DNA of 64,000 nucleotides, from contig CATNEN010000024.1 of assembly GCA_950097015.1 (NCBI GenBank), positions 2,423,501 to 2,487,500 on the forward strand, given 5' to 3'. The DNA comes from Macrostomum hystrix (Eukaryota; Platyhelminthes; Macrostomidae). The notes beneath the pieces were generated by a model that made no database searches, was not told where the DNA came from, and saw only the letters and a program-made list of their open reading frames with translations. The translations under genes and the position numbers were made by a program. Of this stretch, positions 25,801-34,622 are shown one piece after another. Position 1 is the first letter of the stretch, and each line of letters begins with the position of its first letter.

Positions 25801-26623
25801 ATTAGAGCTCCGTGTCCATTTAATTTCCTCCGAATGAGGAGTTTCACTTGTCAATATCACTAATTAATGCTTATTAACAATTTAGTTTCGACTTTTAGCG
25901 TCTTCCAATACAGAATAACTACAGCTATAGACAAAAGGAACAGAGGTATAGGAAATGCAGAAACTCACAAATGAAAGGATTACTCACTATTCACACGCCC
26001 GCATTGGCTAACTCCCAACTTCTCAACAACACCTGAGCCTGTCTTCGCTGCAGTCTTATGCTATATAAAATAGGTACGAGCTTTATCCTTTCATTTGCAG
26101 GGATAGCAATTATTTCAATTGCACAAGCAAAGTAGGATGACTCGAATAATTTAAATAGCGGAAATCTTCAGAAGCACTTTAGGAGATCGATATAGTCCTT
26201 CTAAAAAATCATATACAGACAAAAATTGAAACGCAAGGCAAAACGCACATTGCAGGCATGATGTCAACAGTGATTGCCACGCTGATTGTGAGAAGTCGCG
26301 ACGATCGGGCTCGTGTGAAATTCGAATGGCAAATTGCGCTGAGCAGCGCGGCAGCCACCCAGGTGATCGCCGGCGTTGTCTACCTCATGTTCGCCTCGGC
26401 TGAAGAGCAGTCCTGGACCTCGGCGGCTGGCGACGTCAGCGGAGGCGGCGGCGATGTTACTGAGGACGATGAAGCTGAAGATCTGGATGATGAATTCTGC
26501 GTTGGTGGCAACGCCCGCGCCGGTGGTGGATCGAGCGGAGGCGTCGACGCAGGCGAAGCAGGCGACGGTCAGTCGACGAGTTTGAACTACTCGAGCGACT
26601 TGATGGACGACAACAGGTGCTGA
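10868..26623 (+). CDS. SLC17-family (vesicular glutamate transporter/sialin-like) anion transporter, four exons
   Basis: A 12-helix major-facilitator protein of 590 residues, probably in a vesicle or lysosomal-type membrane. Exons: 10868-11999, 18072-18236, 19263-19370, 26256-26623; all three introns are phase 1 with GT-AG ends (g|gtgagt, g|gtttgt, g|gtgagc). Family signatures in order: [13 protein letters not shown] and GMRAEMV (TM1), [12 protein letters not shown] (TM2), [14 protein letters not shown] (TM4), [16 protein letters not shown] (TM6), [15 protein letters not shown] then DDWTF (TM7), VPVGGFLADF across the first junction, [17 protein letters not shown] across the second, GMMSTVIA after the third, EEQSWT near the end. 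The luminal loop after TM1 carries a long Ala/Gly/Ser insert (exon 1, about residues 70-115). The conserved Arg in TM1 and Arg/Glu in TM4 are kept; the TM2 His and TM7 Arg known from glutamate transporters read Glu and Asp. The substrate is therefore open. The acidic, Gly-rich C-terminal tail is unlike known members. Confidence 0.9.
12046..12655. repeat. Intronic minisatellite, 37-bp unit (SLC17 intron 1)
   Basis: About 16 copies of a 37-bp unit with core GATGGAATAGAATGGATTGC, then TAATCTATCCTATGCAT. The array starts about 45 bp after the exon 1 donor. Confidence 0.95.
13216..13725. repeat. Intronic minisatellite, 16-bp purine unit
   Basis: About 32 copies of AGAGATGAGACAGGGG. The array is interrupted at about 13730 by a short TATATA tract and a non-LTR retrotransposon fragment. 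It resumes at 14428, so the two arrays were one before the insertion. Confidence 0.95.
13758..14437 (-). pseudogene. 3' fragment of a non-LTR retrotransposon reverse-transcriptase ORF
   Basis: On the minus strand an open frame of about 225 codons reads [68 protein letters not shown]. This order is typical of the region just after the catalytic core in RTE/Jockey/CR1-like reverse transcriptases. The catalytic block and the endonuclease are absent, as expected from a 5'-truncated copy. It sits inside the 16-bp satellite of SLC17 intron 1, antisense to the host gene. Confidence 0.8.
14428..14505. repeat. Continuation of the 16-bp purine minisatellite
   Basis: Five or so units (GAGAGATGAGACRCGGGA and GAGACAGTGGA forms) of the same satellite as 13216-13725, on the far side of the retrotransposon fragment. 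Confidence 0.85.
14506..15997. other. SLC17 intron 1, unique part
   Basis: No exon recognised. A short (CA)n run lies at about 14963-14979 and (TTTA)n at about 15367-15387. None of the small frames has a recognisable motif. Confidence 0.5.
15998..17875. repeat. Large intronic minisatellite, 20-bp purine unit
   Basis: About 94 copies of GAGGGCGAGAGATGGAATGC and close variants (GAGGGTGAGAGTTGGAATGA, GAGGGGAGAGTTGAAATGA). A block of about 450 bp recurs: 16561-17000 resembles 17021-17460, with the same order of variants. It ends about 200 bp before exon 2. The coding strand is almost purely purine. Confidence 0.95.
18262..19060. repeat. GGGAGA hexamer array filling SLC17 intron 2
   Basis: More than 100 GGGAGA units with scattered GGGACA, GGGATA and GGGTGA variants. 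The array starts about 25 nt after the exon 2 donor. A block with GACAGACGGACAGAGGGATG recurs (18456 and 18846, 390 bp apart), showing higher-order duplication. The coding strand is almost free of pyrimidines for about 800 bp, a sequence type prone to triplex or R-loop structure. Confidence 0.95.
19606..20222. repeat. Homogeneous 18-bp minisatellite (SLC17 intron 3)
   Basis: About 34 copies of GACGAGGTCTGGAGAATC, all but identical (one AGAGTC variant near 19657). It passes without a break into the related GACGAAGTGGAGAGAATC array at about 20223. Such uniformity beside a diverged relative points to very recent amplification. Confidence 0.97.
20223..23550. repeat. 18/16-bp satellite with higher-order structure
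   Basis: Units of GACGAAGTGGAGAGAATC, GACGAAGTTGAGAACC and relatives run for 3.3 kb. Higher-order repeats are clear: about 500 bp at 21350-21860 recurs base for base at 22010-22520 (offset 660 bp), and a marker block CAACTAATTTGCGAGAATCG recurs near 21055, 21673, 22333, 22750, 23393 and 23447. Frames open on both strands here result from the 18-bp period. Confidence 0.95.
23551..24461. other. SLC17 intron 3, unique AT-rich part with a possible SINE relic
   Basis: No exon recognised. On the minus strand 24040-24165 reads GACCGAGAGGTCGACAGTTCGAATCTGAGC, where AGTTCGAATC resembles an RNA polymerase III B box. An old tRNA-derived SINE is possible but not secure. Confidence 0.35.
24462..25100. 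repeat. Intronic minisatellite, 28-bp unit
   Basis: About 23 copies of a 28-bp unit with core CTTGAAGGATGGGATTCTGG then AATGACAT (or ACTGACAT). All three minus-strand frames stay open through it because the unit has no stop in any frame; none is likely coding. Confidence 0.95.
25101..26255. other. SLC17 intron 3, 3' unique part
   Basis: AT-rich sequence without a recognised exon or element, ending at the ATTGCAG acceptor of exon 4. Confidence 0.5.
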
Positions 26624-26659
26624 TGATCCAAATAGCGTGGAGATGCTGTGTAGCTCTTA

Positions 26660-26935
26660 ACAGTGTGAGGGTTGCAACCCAAGCTGTGTATCATAGTGAG
26701 GGTTGCAACCCAAGCTGTGTATCATAGTGAGGGTTGCAACCCAAGCTGTGTATCATAGTGAGGGTTGCAACCCAAGCTGTGTATCATAGTGAGGGTTGCA
26801 ACCCAAGCTGTGTATCATAGTGAGGGTTGCAACCCAAGCTGTGTATCATAGTGAGGGTTGCAACCCAAGCTGTGTATCATAGTGAGGGTTGCAACCCAAG
26901 ATGTGTATCATTGTGAGGGTTGCAACAAAAATATT
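26660..26935. repeat. 31-bp minisatellite with internal palindrome, 3' of SLC17
   Basis: Eight to nine nearly identical copies of a 31-bp unit containing GTGAGGGTTGCAACCCAAGC. Each holds the perfect palindrome GGGTTGCAACCC. The array begins about 40 bp after the stop codon, so it probably lies in the 3' UTR. Confidence 0.95.
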
Positions 26936-27774
26936 TGTGTTTTTGCTGAGCTTGATGAAATGTGTTTGTGTAGCAGTTTTGTGGTCGCGAGTTCGCGAAT
27001 AATTAAGAGCTAGGCGGTGGTCTTTTGTATTGTTTGCTGAGTCTCGTATGAGATCAGAAAGGGTTGACTATTGCTGGATCGGATGCAGTATATTTATAGT
27101 GTATTTTAGTGTTTCCGGAAGTTTCTAGAAATATACTTATTGTACGGTAAAACAAATTTAATCGAGCTACTTATTATTATAGTTAGGTGTGGGCGCATAT
27201 TGAATTTGTGCTAGATACTTACAATTTGATATACAAAAATTTATGGTTAAATACGCGAATATTGTACTCAAGGAATATTCTACGAGTAGAAAAAATGGGG
27301 AAGTTTAATTTGTGCTATTTCAAAGAATTCTCAAGAAGTCGATATTTTCGTATCGCATGTGAGTTTCGCGAATTATGGTCGCTACAAGGTCACTACAATT
27401 GCTTGTAGAGGTTTTAGGCCAGTATTTCAAAACATTTATCTAGTCTTTGACTCTCAGAAAAGGAATTCATTTTCCTTCACCATCCTAGAGTTTACTACTC
27501 TCATCCGAACGTGTTACTGTGAGTAGAAATGTTTAGAAGATTTCACTGAAATCAATTAAATCAATCTTCATTGTTTTTGTGCACTGGAGAGAATATAAAT
27601 CCTGCTTAAAAATTCTTCATTTTAAATATACCTAAAAAACTAGCTTATTTAAAAACTTTTTTGTATATTTTTACTTTGTGCTTTTCGTTACTTAAGACTT
27701 TTAATTTCGAAGATTGTGAAATTTTGAAGAGATTAATCACACAGAAACGGATGCCTAGCTAAAGAAATCTCACA
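26936..27774. other. Unique sequence downstream of SLC17
   Basis: No supported gene. A 73-codon frame at 27187-27408 has no recognisable motif and no splice context. Confidence 0.45.
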
Positions 27775-28445
27775 ATAAAACGTCGAATGAAATCTCACAC
27801 AATGAAATCTCACCCCATGAAATCTTACCCCAATGAAATCTCACCCCATGAAATCTTACCCCAATGAAATCTCACACAATGAAATCTCACACAATGAAAT
27901 CTCACACAATGAAATCTCACACAATGAAATCTCACACAATGAAATCTCACCCCATGAAATCTTACCCCAATGAAATCTCACCCCATGAAATCTTACCCCA
28001 ATGAAATCTCACACAATGAAATCTCACACAATGAAATCTCACACAATGAAATCTCACACAATAAAATCTCACACAATAAAATCTCACACAATGAAATCTC
28101 ACACACAATGAAATCTCACACAATGAAATCTCACACAATGAAATCTCACACAATGAAATCTCACACAATGAAATCTCACCCCAGTGAAATCTCACCCCAG
28201 TGAAATCTCACCCCAGTGAAATCTCACCCCAATGATATCTCTTCCTAATGAAATCTCACACAATGAAACCTCACGCCAATGATATCTCACCCCAATGAAA
28301 TCTTACCGTAATGAAATCTCACACAGTGAAATCTCACCCCAGTAAAATCTCACACAATGAAATCTCACAATTAAATCTAACAATAAAATTTCACTCCAAT
28401 TAAATCTCACCCCGCTGATATCTCAAATCATCCTATTGAAACTCA
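27775..28445. repeat. 15-bp minisatellite
   Basis: About 42 copies of AATGAAATCTCACAC with CCCC and TTACCCC variants, grouped in runs. It decays toward the right. Confidence 0.95.
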
Positions 28446-28639
28446 CTCAATGAATGCGGCAAGCATCAAATCGGATAGTTTTTGTTGAAATCCTTGAAAA
28501 TGTATTTTTAGCTGCGACAAACAAGTTCCACACAGATTCAAAGTCTCAAGTCAGGTTAGGAAAAAATGCAAATCAAAATTTCAATCTTTCGAGATCATCT
28601 TTCTTTGGCTAGCCGCGAGGCAAAATCAACATTCTAATC

Positions 28640-28880
28640 TGGTCTCATCTTACCGTTGCTCATTCATCATTCTCAAACTGCTATTGAAATTACTCAAAAT
28701 CATCGATTGGTTCCGTGGTTCGTCCAACCAATGAGCTGCTATCACAAGCTCTGTGCTGGCGGGCATAAACTCGCGACTGCCGCGCGACCCGAGGGACTCC
28801 TTCGCTTCCTCCTGGTATCGCCGCTGTCACTGTCTCCGAAAAAAACGCCGTCAAGAGATTCGGGTGCCTCAGTCAACCAG
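28640..28880 (+). other. Candidate non-coding 5' exon of the neuropeptide gene
   Basis: A GC-richer island ends in a strong donor, AACCAG|GTGAGT, at 28880/28881. The next acceptor before the neuropeptide start codon is TATGTCAG at 29331-29338, which would give a 458-nt intron in the 5' UTR. Two inverted CCAAT (ATTGG/CCAAT) motifs lie near 28705-28735. No transcript evidence; inference only. Confidence 0.3.
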
Positions 28881-29393
28881 GTGAGTATATAACAATGCGA
28901 TTCCGATGAGAATGCACATTTTTTTCTCAAAAACCCAATCAAGCGAAACTGCGAATCAATTTAGCCAGATGATAAAAAAACTCGCGCTTTGAAGTGGCGT
29001 CGATAATATTTATTTAAAATATCAATCACAAATCTCTGCATTACACCGTGTAAAATAGAACAAATCACTTTTAAAGCTAATTTTTTAAGCTTAAAAAGCT
29101 TTATTGCAAATCGACGTGATTCTTTCTCCACGCACCACTGCCATTCTTCCGGCGCTAGAAAACCCTAAAAATTAAAATAGAAATGCCGATTCAGCTAAAA
29201 CCTTTCCTAGCGTAGGTAGACTGTCAGCATAGCATGCCTTTAGCTAAACCTGCTCGCTAGCTAATTACAAAAATGCGTAGGCGCTTAGAAACCTGATGGC
29301 TAGGTTGCAACACTAGTAGTTAAAGCTATTTATGTCAGGAGACAATGCGTTTGATTATTCCCACGCAATATCGACACCCGATCCAAGACAGCC

Positions 29394-29687
29394 ATGCCGC
29401 GATTCACCGCCGTCCTATTGATCTGCGCGACGCTTCTGATCGTCGACTTTGCCGGAGTTGACTGCCTACCGAACAGCCACGCGTTTCTGCGGACCCAGTC
29501 TGGCGATCGGCATCTGGACGAAGCCGACTGGCAGCATCTGAGCGACGCCCTGGAGCTGGCCAATCAGCTGCTCGAGCAGCAGAACTTGGACAGCGCCGCC
29601 AGAGAAACTGGCGAGGACTCGGCGGCGACTGAGAAGCGGGGCTTCCGGGGCAGCCTTCGCTTCGGCTCGAATTTCGGCAAGAAGTGA
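29394..29687 (+). CDS. Neuropeptide precursor releasing GFRGSLRFGSNF-amide
   Basis: A secreted prohormone of 97 residues. Residues 1-24 form a signal peptide (basic start, LLICATLLIVDFAG core, cut near VDC|LP). A spacer of about 58 residues follows, acidic and partly helical (DEADWQHLSDALELANQLLE). It ends in EKR, a dibasic convertase site, then GFRGSLRFGSNF-GKK and stop. Gly-Lys-Lys at the C-terminus is the classic signal for carboxypeptidase trimming and C-terminal amidation, giving a 12-residue amidated peptide in one copy. The internal LRFG resembles an RFamide ending but is followed by Ser, so cleavage there is unlikely. I do not recognise the peptide family. The start is the only in-frame Met before the signal peptide. 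The TGA stop overlaps a donor-like AA|GTGAGC (29683). Confidence 0.8.
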   Translation: MPRFTAVLLICATLLIVDFAGVDCLPNSHAFLRTQSGDRHLDEADWQHLSDALELANQLLEQQNLDSAARETGEDSAATEKRGFRGSLRFGSNFGKK

Positions 29688-29776
29688 GCCCTGCCGGGAT
29701 GCATCTGCGCTTTGAGAAGGGGATCAGCCAACCTTTGAGTCCACTCACACCGTGAAATCTCCTTCAGCTAGCTATC

Positions 29777-30770
29777 ACAGACAGCAAATCTACTCTCTTA
29801 ATGACAGCAAATCTACTCTCTTAATGACAGCAAATCTACCCTCTCAATGACAGCAAGTCTACCCTCTCAATGACAGCAAGTCTACCCTCTCAATGACAGC
29901 AAATCTACCCTCTCAATGACAGCAAGTCTACCCTCTCAATGACAGCAAGTCTACCCTCTCAATGACAGCAAGTCTACCCTCTCAATGACAGCAAGTCTAC
30001 CCTCTCAATGACAGCAAGTCTACCCTCTCAATGACAGCAAGTCTACCCTCGCAATGACAGCAAATCTACCCTCTCAATGACAGCAAATCTACTCTCTTAA
30101 TGACAGCAAATCTACTCTCTTAATGACAGCAAATCTACCCTCTCAATGACAGCAAGTCTACCCTCTCAATGACAGCAAGTCTACTCTCTTAATGACAGCA
30201 AATCTACTCTCTTAATGACAGCAAGTCTACCCTCTCAATGACAGCAAGTCTACCCTCTCAATGACAGCAAGTCTACCCTCTCAATGACAGCAAGTCTACC
30301 CTCTCAATGACAGCAAGTCTACCCTCTCAATGACAGCAAGTCTACCCTCGCAATGACAGCAAATCTACCCTCTCAATGACAGCAAATCTACTCTCTTAAT
30401 GACAGCAAATCTACTCTCTTAATGACAGCAAATCTACCCTCTCAATGACAGCAAGTCTACCCTCTCAATGACAGCAAGTCTACTCTCTTAATGACAGCAA
30501 ATCTACTCTCTTAATGACAGCAAGTCTACCCTCTCAATGACAGCAAGTCTACTCTCTCAATGACAGCAAGTCTACTCTCTTAATGACAGCAAGTCTACCC
30601 TCTCAATGACAGCAAATCTACCCTCTCAATGACAGCAAGTCTACCCTCGCAATGACAGCAAATCTACCCTCTCAATGACAGCAAGTCTACCCTCTCAATG
30701 ACAGCAAATCTACCCTCTCAATGACAGCAAATCTACCCTCTCAATGACAGCAAGTCTACTCTCTCAATGA
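29777..30770. repeat. 23-bp minisatellite 3' of the neuropeptide ORF
   Basis: About 43 copies of a 23-bp unit with core TCAATGACAGCAAGTCTACC. A block of about 300 bp recurs (30041-30190 resembles 30341-30490 in order of variants). Its right end turns into the next array through mixed units (ATGACAACAAATCCGCCCCC). Confidence 0.95.
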
Positions 30771-31725
30771 CAACAAATCCGCCCCCTTTAATAACAAAAG
30801 ATCCGCCCCCCTTAATAACAAAAGATCCGCCCCCTTAATAACAAAAGATCCGCCCCCCTTAGTAACAACGAATCCGCCACTTTAATGACAACAAATCCGC
30901 CACTTTAATAACAACAAATCTGCCACTTTAATAACAACAAATCCGCCACTTTAATGACAACAAATCTGCCACTTTAATAACAACAAATCTGCCACTTTAA
31001 TAACAACAAAGCCGCCACTTTAATGACAACAAATCCGCCACTTTAATAACAACAAATCTGCCACTTTAATAACAACAAAGCCGCCACTTTAATAACAACA
31101 AATCCGCCACTTTAATGACAACAAAGCCGCCACTTTAATAACAACAAATCTGCCACTTTAATGACAACAAATCCGCCACTTTAATGACAACAAAGCCGCC
31201 ACTTTAATAACAACAAATCCGCCACTTTAATAACAACAAAGCCGCCACTTTAATAACAACAAATCTGCCACTTTAATGACAACAAAGCCGCCACTTTAAT
31301 AACAACAAATCCGCCACTTTAATAACAACAAAGCCGCCACTTTAATAACAACAAAGCCGCCACTTTAATGACAACAAAGCCGCCACTTTAATAACAACAA
31401 ATCCGCCACTTTAATAACAACAAAGCCGCCACTTTAATAACAACAAATCTGCCACTTTAATAACAACAAATCCGCCACTTTAATAACAACAAATCTGCCA
31501 CTTTAATAACAACAAAGCCGCCACTTTAATAACAACAAATCTGCCACTTTAATAACAACAAATCCGCCACTTTAATAACAACAAATCTGCCACTTTAATA
31601 ACAACAAAGCCGCCACTTTAATAACAACAAATCCGCCACTTTAATAACAAGAAATCTGCCACTTTAATAACAACAAATCCGCCACTTTAATAACAACAAA
31701 TCCGCCACTTTAATGACACATATCC
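30771..31725. repeat. 22-bp minisatellite continuous with the preceding array
   Basis: About 43 copies of a 22-bp unit with core CGCCACTTTAATAACAACAA. It shares the AATRACARCAAATC backbone with the 23-bp array on its left, so both descend from one ancestral unit. The hybrid stretch is at 30760-30900. Confidence 0.95.
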
Positions 31726-32229
31726 GCCCCCTTTGTTGACAATAAATCTAATGACAACCTATTCGCCCCTAAAAAATAGTAAATGTGCCATTTATATTTG
31801 TCTTTCCATTAACAGTGTACAGAAATTTGCAGGACAAAAAAAGTTTGTAGCAAACTCTCTACTACCAATGCACTTTTTAAAATCGAACTGTTAGTTTTGA
31901 GCCAAGCTCGGCAACTTGAAGTTGAATTTTAGTCGAAACAGAACTGAACAAACGAAACAGAGAAACAGAATATTTGATTTTATTCAACCTGCTATACTAA
32001 ATTAACTATCTAACTATATACAATCCGCGAACTATACAAGCAGCAGTGGCAGTCCAGTTCTGGAACCGCAAGCCAAAAACCAACTTAAAATGCTAATTCA
32101 ATGTGATCAACGGCCTGATCAGCTTGTCATGCCGCACCTCTCTTGCTGAATCTGGGCTAGTTTTGTATTTTATTGAACGGGGATTTTGGTGAATCGAGAT
32201 ATTTTTTATTTATAATTACAATATTTACA

Positions 32230-32515
32230 GTGACTAACTACACCTGGCCCAATCGGGCCAGATGTGCAGCCGACAGCACAGCCGCAGCTATTGCGCGGCG
32301 CATCTGAAAGACTGCGTTCAGCTGTTCAGTCCATGGACTGGGGGGATGCCACACCCACCCTCAATTACACCAGCTAGTGCTGGTACCCATTTAACAGCTG
32401 GATGAACGGAAGCAACGCAGAGTTAAGTGCCTTGCAAAAGGACACAATTAGTTCCAGTGGAGTCGGGAATCGAATCCCCGACCTTCAGTTGTAACTTCAA
32501 CGCTTTAAACACTAG
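32230..32515 (-). mobile_element. tRNA-derived SINE, family 1
   Basis: Read on the minus strand: a tRNA-like head with a B box (GGGGATTCGATTCCCGACTC), then GAACTAATTGTGTCCTTTTG, then CAGCTGTTAAATGGGTACCAGC, then a tail. The same order recurs at 48225-48350 and 51965-52185. The AAATGGGTACCAGC block resembles a domain shared by several animal SINE groups. Confidence 0.75.
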
Positions 32516-32524
32516 GCAAAAAAC

Positions 32525-32660
32525 CCTTCCCTTGAAGGTCTAAGGTGCGTGTGTGCTCTTGAGTCAGCGGAATCGGCTAAAACTGCAGACTGTGGGTAGT
32601 ACTGCGACCAAAATGATGCGCCATTGCCCGAAGCCCTCCTATAAATTTTTTATTTATTTT
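32525..32660 (+). mobile_element. 3' fragment of SINE-like repeat, family 2
   Basis: Contains GTGTGTGCTCTTGAGTCAGC and ATGATGCGCCATTGCCCGAAG then CCCTCCT. This matches the 3' part of the family-2 repeat at 42262-42475 (+) and the inverted copies at 41310-41560 and 59793-59935. Confidence 0.6.
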
Positions 32661-33410
32661 TACCACGCTACGCATACGTATATGAGTAGATTAGAAGGCC
32701 AAATGGGTTTTTCATGTGTATAAATTTTCCAAAGTCCAATTAAGGTATAAAAAAGACACGCAATAATGACGACATGCACCTCAGAAGAATTGCTTGATAG
32801 ATTTGTTTGTGTTTGTGATTTAGGCAATGCCCGATTTTCTCTGAGCCTATACATGAATGCGAGACCCTGTTTGAACCCAACGATAATTGTGCATGCAAGC
32901 AGAGATTTGAAAGCGCTTTTGTTATTTCCCCAGTCTTTTTTCATTAAAATCACTCTGTTGCTTTTACCATTTTTTCATTTTTTTCATTCACATTGTCTGC
33001 TTGAACTGCAGCAACTGAAGTGATACTGTTGTTTTTATCATTTGAAGTACGAGCGAATGGAATTATGAAATCAGGAAATTCTATCCAGGAAATCCATTCT
33101 GCTAAACCTAGCAGAATGGATTTACAAAAGTACATGATTGCACTACCATTTAGCTGAGCTTGTCATACCATGAATTGAAGAATTAATTCATAGGTTCATA
33201 GCACCCTGAAATTTATAGCTTTCACACCTGAAGTTGCGGAGTGACGCACGTTTGGTCGTTTAGTCGAACCATTTATTCAAATTTATATAAAATTGATATA
33301 CACTAAATCGTTTGAAAAGTAGACGCACACGATCAGCCTATACAAATGAATTAAAAATGATTACGTGCCTTTATAAAATTGCTTTCTCGTCTCATTTAAA
33401 TTCCGGCAGG

Positions 33411-33517
33411 TGATGAACACTCTGGCTGTGAGATCGCCGCAGAAGTTCAACTTTAACGAAATTCGGCACCGAGCGCAACAAATAATAGAAAGTGCAAAGA
33501 TTTAAACTGTCAATAAA
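33411..33517 (+). other. Candidate 3' terminal exon
   Basis: After an acceptor TTCCGGCAG (ends 33410) a short open stretch reads GTGATGAACACTCTGGCTGT onward, 31 codons to TAA in phase 0. AATAAA follows at 33512-33517. Joined to the donor-like site at the neuropeptide stop it would give the same final Lys and stop, making it 3' UTR. It could also belong to an unseen gene. Confidence 0.25.
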
Positions 33518-33519
33518 TA

Positions 33520-34407
33520 TTTCTACTGCCTGCTATCCTTATACCCGGATTCAAGAATGATAAGCATAATTTTATTCGAATGAACTTGGCAAATAAAAAT
33601 GATATCATTAACATCTTGTTGAGTTGAGGTAGCTGAGTTCTATTACAGCAAACGCGTCGCACTAAGGCCAACAAGCTTTAGACGCGAAAGCATTAGAAAG
33701 CTGACTTATTGCTTCATAAGTTTTAATATTGACAAAAATTGTTTTTTGGTGCAATGGAAAAACTCTTGTGCTTGAGGCATCATGTTGTCCTAACATATCG
33801 AGATATCAACACCAAAACTACCCATTATCCTGCATAATTTACAGATTCAAGCTGATACAGCGTGTTATTGATTTTCCTGTAATGTTTCCAAGAAACGTTT
33901 TTAGGTTTTCACACAAGGACAACTTAAGTGTTTTTATGTTGTGCTTGTTTTCACGTCCATTTATTTCAGATTTTAGCAAGATTGTATAGAGAACGGGTTT
34001 TCCTGAACGTGTACAAGCGTGTTTAGCAAAGCTACTCGTAATTGTCAAAAGAGGATATATATAAAGTATTCAATACCGATCAGAAGGGCGGGAAGCTAAA
34101 CTGCTGAAGCTAAGCCAAGCATACTCATATCTCTGCTACGAGCCTACACTAGTGTAGCTTGACAGAGAAGTTTGTTCATTTGTTAAAAAGGATTTAGGAA
34201 CATATTATAATTAATTACAAGTTAGAAATACTTTTGTTATCGCTTTAAAATCTCTATCTCTCTGCTAAAAAAACAATGAATCAGGAACAACGCTTGTATA
34301 TAATATGACGCTGTTTTAATAGCAAATTTTCTAATGCACCAAACTGATGATATACATAGTTTTTAATACAAGCTTTTATAACGTTCGGAGCAGTCACTTC
34401 TTAAACA
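33520..34407. other. AT-rich sequence, nothing recognised
   Basis: No coding frame with recognisable motifs, and no repeat. It ends at the left target-site duplication of the LTR element. Confidence 0.45.
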
Positions 34408-34412
34408 GGTAC

Positions 34413-34599
34413 TGTGTTGTACTTTGATATGTGTTGTACTTTCATTATATAGAAACTAGTATTTGACCGTTGCAGCTAAATATCCCATAGACAATTCGTT
34501 CTACCTGTTTGTTTGCGAGGACCGCGTTAAGAGTGTTTGCGGCTCTAGCTTTCGTGGTAACCCCGGGCTTTGCTATCTACACAAATACATCAGACCACA
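34413..34599 (+). repeat. 5' LTR
   Basis: Starts TGTGTTGTACTTTGATATGT and ends CATCAGACCACA. It contains TATATAG near 34446-34453 that could act as a TATA element. An open frame starting at 34509 runs from the LTR into gag. Confidence 0.95.
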
Positions 34600-34622
34600 A
34601 GCTATCGCGGCAATACGCAACG

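Noticed and set aside
27187-27408. 73-codon frame downstream of SLC17
   Set aside because: AT-rich, no motif, no start context or partner exon.
675-31725. CRISPR arrays
   Set aside because: The arrays are pure tandem units without unique spacers, and the DNA is animal nuclear DNA.
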